In this document: positions 60,852 to 64,000 of the stretch, in pieces
Numbering within the stretch: the stretch's first letter is position 1
Layout of the letters: the number at the start of each line of letters is the position of its first letter
Assembly (NCBI GenBank): GCA_015067995.1
Contig: SVLJ01000007.1
Span: forward strand, 40,403 to 104,402
Source of the DNA: Oscillospiraceae bacterium
Lineage (GTDB): Bacteria; Bacillota; Clostridia; Oscillospirales; Oscillospiraceae
Direction of reading: 5' to 3'
Length of the DNA: 64,000 bases
Notes under the pieces: generated by a model
Told to the model about the DNA's origin: nothing
Databases searched by the model: none
Seen by the model: only the letters and a program-made list of their open reading frames with translations
Program-made: the position numbers and the translations under genes

Positions 60852-60894
60852 AAAAACGCTCCCGTTTGGAATTTCCAAACGGGAGCGCTATTTT
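60851..60894. terminator. Bidirectional terminator
   Basis: Perfect 14-bp stem (60857-60870 with 60874-60887), A6 on the left (T6 on minus) and CTATTTT on the right, between convergent yitT and the SLH gene. Confidence 0.88.
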
Positions 60895-60901
60895 GCTGCT
60901 G

Positions 60902-62440
60902 TTACCACGGATGGAATCCGTAGGAAAGGGTGGGGGACATGGCGAAGTACAGCTCGTTGGCAAATACGCTGCTGCTGTCACCCCAAGTGGTGTCGATGTG
61001 GTATTCTGTACCGTCCAGAGTGGCAACCGTCCATGCGTGTCCAGAACCAGCCAGAGAATAGCAATCAATGTCTTCCAGCTTCAGAAGCAGATTGTAGGCG
61101 CCTGTATAGCCGTCACAAACAGCCAGGCCTTGGGTAAATAAGGACCAGGCAGTATGGCTGAGGGAGGTGTCCTCTGCTTCGGTGTCATAGCTGCAGTTTT
61201 CGCAGATCCAGCGGAAATAGACCAGAGCTTTTTCGCGTTCGGTCATGGATGGCAGCAGAAAGCCGTTGGCCAACAGTTCACTGCGGACAGACAGAGCAGC
61301 TTCCAGTGTGGCATCGCGGTAGGCAACAGTCTCATCTGCGGAAGCACCGGCGACAGAGAAGGAAACAGTCATCTCGCCAGTACGCTCGTAATAGGAGCAG
61401 GTGGCGTAATTGAGCATGTTTTCGGAATATCTGCCTATCACCCGCAGACATGTCTGCAGGACGGAGGAAACAAAGGCGCTGTCTACCGTGCGGCCATAAT
61501 TCAGAGACAGGGAAAGATCGTCCTGAGAAAGCATGTAGCGGATGGCGGCGTCAAATTCCTCGTCGGTGGATGGAGCGACGGGAATGGTGTCCGGCGCATC
61601 CACCAGATCGCTCCAGGTGATGTCCTGAGAGATGTCCGAATCCCAGAGAAGGGTAATTCGCAGCGAGGGATCCACCATGCGGGTCAGCATGGCAGCCAGT
61701 GCGCCGCGGGAGATGGGGTCGTTGGGGAGGAAGGTGCCGTCGCTGTCCACGCCCTGACAGATGCCGCTGCGATAGAGTGCCAGAATGTCCTGAAAATACG
61801 GTGTGTAATCATCCACATCCTGAATAAAGTGACGTGACGCATATCCTACGGTGACAGCATCGTGATTGATGGCGGGAAGGGCGTCTTCCGGCAGAGTCCG
61901 AGCCAGGATATGTGCCATGACAGCACGGGAGGCGGTGCTGAAATATTGACCGTCCAGCTCATCGCCCAGAATATTCAGGCTCTGGAGGTACTGCAGATAT
62001 GCTTCATAGGAGCGTTGCCCTTCCGTGCGGAAAGCGGCTGCGCCGACTTCTGCATCTCCGTGGTCGTACAGACTGCGCAGACGTCCGGCGAAGATGATGC
62101 CCTGACCAACAGTGGCATGAGCCTTGACACCGTAGGTGCCGTCTTTCTGACCAATGGAAAGACCGTATTCATACAGGGCGGTGATGTTTTCATAAAAGGT
62201 GCTCTCCGGCCTCAGATCGGAAAACTGGCCGGAATACGCATAGATCCGCACAAAGGGGTAAGGGCCCGAGACCTCCAGCGTAGCATTGCCGATGTCCGCC
62301 GTGGGGCTGTCAACGCTGTCGGGAACGGCAGTGCTGACCTCCGGAAGCGCGGCAACACTGCTGTCCACCGTGGCTTCGGTGGCCAGCGCGGTTCCGCATA
62401 GCAGAAAAACGGATATCAGCAGCGCCAGAAATTTTTTCAT
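60902..62440 (-). CDS. Secreted SLH-repeat and transglutaminase-like protein
   Basis: A 512-residue secreted protein. A signal peptide (MKKFLALLISVFLLCGTALA) is followed by SLH-type segments that could bind the cell wall (FSDLRPESTFYENI, HFIQDVDDYTPYFQDI, LPNDPISRGALAAML). The C-terminal transglutaminase-like domain has Cys442, His468 and Asp483 as probable triad. It may act as a peptidase or crosslinking enzyme at the cell surface. The ATG at 62440 follows AAGGAGGG. It lies 29 bases after the LCP gene. Confidence 0.87.
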   Translation of the reverse strand: MKKFLALLISVFLLCGTALATEATVDSSVAALPEVSTAVPDSVDSPTADIGNATLEVSGPYPFVRIYAYSGQFSDLRPESTFYENITALYEYGLSIGQKDGTYGVKAHATVGQGIIFAGRLRSLYDHGDAEVGAAAFRTEGQRSYEAYLQYLQSLNILGDELDGQYFSTASRAVMAHILARTLPEDALPAINHDAVTVGYASRHFIQDVDDYTPYFQDILALYRSGICQGVDSDGTFLPNDPISRGALAAMLTRMVDPSLRITLLWDSDISQDITWSDLVDAPDTIPVAPSTDEEFDAAIRYMLSQDDLSLSLNYGRTVDSAFVSSVLQTCLRVIGRYSENMLNYATCSYYERTGEMTVSFSVAGASADETVAYRDATLEAALSVRSELLANGFLLPSMTEREKALVYFRWICENCSYDTEAEDTSLSHTAWSLFTQGLAVCDGYTGAYNLLLKLEDIDCYSLAGSGHAWTVATLDGTEYHIDTTWGDSSSVFANELYFAMSPTLSYGFHPW

Positions 62441-62469
62441 TCGGCCCTCCTTGCATGATGGGGGGAAGA

Positions 62470-63495
62470 TCAGCCGCCCACCAAATGCAGGTCGCTGGCG
62501 ATGCGGTCTTCCATATAGGGGTTCAAAGAATTGTTGACCAGCTCCAGAATGGCGGAGTGATCCAGCAGATACAGGGAAAGGCCGTTGCTCCATTCGCCGG
62601 GCAGCGTGGAGAAGGTGATCTTATCCGTGCCCATGCTGATGGCTTCCTTGCCCAGCCAGGCCAGATTGCCCAGAGACAGATCTGTATCCACGTTCTTGTT
62701 GAAGATGCGGACAAACTCGGAGACTTTATCAAGGTTGCTCAGCTTCAGAGTCTGCTTTGCCACCGCTGACAGGAATGCCTGCTGGGTAGCAATGCGGCCC
62801 AGATCCTCGTTGCCGTAACCGGTTCCGTCGTTATTGTGGCGGAAACGAACCACGTTCAGCGCATTCTGCCCGTCCAACGTCTGCAGACCCTTTTCCAGAT
62901 GGATGGAGAGTTCCTGATAAGGGTCGTCGTAGTCCATGTTGATGGGGACATTAAACTCCACGCCGTCGATAGCGTCGATGAGCTGGACGAAACCTGCCAG
63001 ATCCACTTCCACGGTGTAGTCAACGGGAATGCCCAGACCGCCGGAGACGGTTTCTGCCATCAGATCCATGCCGCCGGTATTGTAGGCATAGTTGATCTTA
63101 TGACTGTCTCCGCGGACGTAGAATCCGGAGTCTCTGGGGATGCTGACGCAGTGGATGGATTCGCCCTTGGCATCAAAGGCCACCAGAATGTTGGTATCGG
63201 CGCCGCCGTTGCCATTGTCCACACCGGAGAGCAGAATGGTGAAGAAATCGGACTTGCGGATATTGGTGCGATCCGGCACTGCGGGATCACTCGAGCTGCC
63301 GGGTACAGCCGGCGTGTCGGGAGGCAGGATGACGGGCGGTTGGGTACTGGTAGGGTCATCATTGCTGGGCAGCTCCGGCTTTTCAAACAGGTTGCGGAAC
63401 AGCAGGATAGAACCAATGGCCAGACCCAGCACGACAATGGCGATGCACAAAAAGATCTGGGGTTGATAGTTTCTGTTGGAACGCTTGCGGGACAT
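62470..63495 (-). CDS. LytR-CpsA-Psr family glycopolymer transferase
   Basis: A 341-residue LCP protein: a basic start, one membrane segment (IFLCIAIVVLGLAIGSILLF, about 15-34), a Pro/Thr-rich linker and the LCP domain. The domain shows ILLSGVDNGNGGADTNILVAF, the arginine-rich SIPRDS motif and VRFRHNNDGTGYGNEDLGRI. LCP enzymes attach wall teichoic acids or capsules to peptidoglycan. The ATG at 63495 lies 10 bases after AGGAG. It is cotranscribed with the SLH protein gene. Confidence 0.93.
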   Translation of the reverse strand: MSRKRSNRNYQPQIFLCIAIVVLGLAIGSILLFRNLFEKPELPSNDDPTSTQPPVILPPDTPAVPGSSSDPAVPDRTNIRKSDFFTILLSGVDNGNGGADTNILVAFDAKGESIHCVSIPRDSGFYVRGDSHKINYAYNTGGMDLMAETVSGGLGIPVDYTVEVDLAGFVQLIDAIDGVEFNVPINMDYDDPYQELSIHLEKGLQTLDGQNALNVVRFRHNNDGTGYGNEDLGRIATQQAFLSAVAKQTLKLSNLDKVSEFVRIFNKNVDTDLSLGNLAWLGKEAISMGTDKITFSTLPGEWSNGLSLYLLDHSAILELVNNSLNPYMEDRIASDLHLVGG

Positions 63496-63601
63496 ATTCA
63501 GCACACTCCTAAATTCAATCGTATCGGTTCAGAATGGCAGCCGAGGGAAAATGTTGCCATCGGCAAAGCCGCAAAAACAAAATACGGCAGTTTGATACCT
63601 C

Positions 63602-63630
63602 ATTATAGGCGCAGAAAAAGGAAAGTACAA
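63602..63630 (-). promoter_or_regulatory. Promoter of the LCP-SLH operon
   Basis: Minus-strand TTGTAC (63630-63625), 17-base spacer, TATAAT (63607-63602). Confidence 0.75.
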
Positions 63631-63682
63631 GGTAAAAAAAGTTACAATTTCTATGAATTCCCGAAAATGGCCATAAAATCAG

Positions 63683-63707
63683 ATGACGTGCCGTTAAGGC
63701 ACGTCAT
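63683..63707 (-). terminator. Terminator after the spoIIID remnant
   Basis: 10-bp stem ATGACGTGCC (63683-63692) with GGCACGTCAT (63698-63707), then CTGATTTTA on the minus strand. Confidence 0.65.
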
Positions 63708-63746
63708 TTCACCGGATATGTCAGGAATTTTGGCATTGACGCTGAG

Positions 63747-63878
63747 TTAGACTCCGCGATATTTTTTCCGGGTGGCGATGCCGCCCCGAATGTGCCGTTG
63801 TGCTTTGTTGATGTCCAAAACCTCTTTGGCCTGCAGGTAGAGATTGCGGTTGAACGCGGGCAGGCGCTCGGAAATATC
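63747..63878 (-). pseudogene. spoIIID: C-terminal half of sporulation regulator SpoIIID
   Basis: Forty-three codons (DISERLPAFNRNLYLQAKE to RHIRGG and ATRKKYRGV, then stop) match the C-terminal half of SpoIIID, the mother-cell regulator needed for sigma-K expression. SpoIIID is normally 80-95 residues with a helix-turn-helix (FGVSKSTVHKD-type) directly upstream. Here that helix is missing, and unrelated sequence begins just before DISERL. The frame stays open to an ATG at 63944, giving a 65-residue chimera with no DNA-binding half. The 5' half must lie elsewhere or be lost. Confidence 0.85.
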
Positions 63879-63936
63879 TGCTGGTGTCAAGTAAGGAACA
63901 AAAAATTTTGGGATTGAGCAATCACCGGACAGGCGA

Positions 63937-64000
63937 TTACTCATTTCCCATCAATGCAGCGAACACATCGTCAAACTTCCATTTGATTTTGATATGCTCG
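63937..64000 (-). CDS. C-terminal end of a probable site-specific recombinase (partial)
   Basis: Only the last 20 codons are inside the window, ending KIKWKFDDVFAALMGNE and a TAA at 63939-63937. The pattern (alternating basic and hydrophobic residues, then WKFDD) resembles the C-terminal end of large serine recombinases, but 20 residues cannot prove it. It lies 58 bases from the spoIIID fragment on the same strand, where an integrase of an inserted element would be expected. Confidence 0.4.
   Translation of the reverse strand, partial: EHIKIKWKFDDVFAALMGNE

Noticed and set aside
1-64000. CRISPR arrays, rRNA or tRNA genes, intact insertion sequences
   Set aside because: No regularly spaced repeats, no cloverleaf-like sequences in the gaps, and no transposase genes were found on reading both strands.

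Overview
The window looks like a chromosome segment from a GC-rich, spore-forming Clostridia member, most plausibly of the Oscillospiraceae (Flavonifractor/Lawsonibacter/Intestinimonas-like). The evidence is Firmicutes-type genes (Noc-like ParB, DnaD and DnaC-type loader, DUF1836, DegV, T-box leaders), the clostridial SCIFF peptide and its radical SAM maturase, a SpoIIID remnant, and strong AGGAGG ribosome binding sites. The genus is an inference. soj/parA, spo0J/parB, two perfect parS sites, rsmG, mnmE and a noc-like gene suggest the replication origin is not far, but neither dnaA nor an origin is seen.

Layout. 0.1-2.4 kb (-): CPBP protease, AlaX-type tRNA editing protein and a frameshifted small membrane protein. 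2.5-4.0 kb (-): a Na+-pump decarboxylase beta subunit with a 41-residue partner, behind a yybP-ykoY (Mn2+) riboswitch. 4.2-7.8 kb (-): T-box-hisS-aspS. 7.9-14.4 kb (-): mgsA, a MinD-like ATPase, rsmG, mscL, serS, a coiled-coil protein, parB, parA and two parS sites. 14.4-23.4 kb (-): a cell-envelope and division block of zapA, U32 peptidase, dut, maf, mreC, mreD, PBP2 and a GH13 glycosidase. 23.6-25.6 kb (+): a DnaD/DnaC primosome pair. 25.7-31.3 kb: aminotransferase, small membrane protein, ketopantoate reductase-like, aldo/keto reductase and VanW protein. 31.4-39.5 kb (-): noc-like, prmA, degV, DUF1836, mnmE, cupin, pnp, rpsO. 39.6-45.3 kb (+): a GntR-controlled ABC exporter followed by a run of small membrane or secreted proteins. 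45.4-49.3 kb (+): T-box-ileS and an ECF S component. 49.5-50.1 kb: a lower-GC YcxB-like gene. 50.3-52.5 kb (+): lspA, RluD-type synthase, DUF2461. 52.5-56.6 kb (-): metallo-hydrolase and two purine-type deaminases. 56.8-60.9 kb (+): scfA, scfB, an Orn/Lys/Arg decarboxylase-like enzyme, YitT. 60.9-63.5 kb (-): secreted SLH/transglutaminase protein and an LCP protein. 63.7-64.0 kb: the 3' part of spoIIID abutting the end of a probable recombinase gene.

Most of the window is housekeeping. The points most worth following are: the apparent interruption of spoIIID at the right edge (possibly a skin-like element); an ABC permease whose C-terminus carries the Na+-pump signature GGADGPT; a parS site forming the loop-proximal stem of a transcription terminator; an Mn2+-type riboswitch in front of an orphan Na+-pump beta subunit; a roughly 95-bp intergenic repeat shared by the hisS and serS leaders; and a terminator between scfA and scfB. 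No CRISPR array, rRNA or tRNA gene, or intact insertion sequence was seen.
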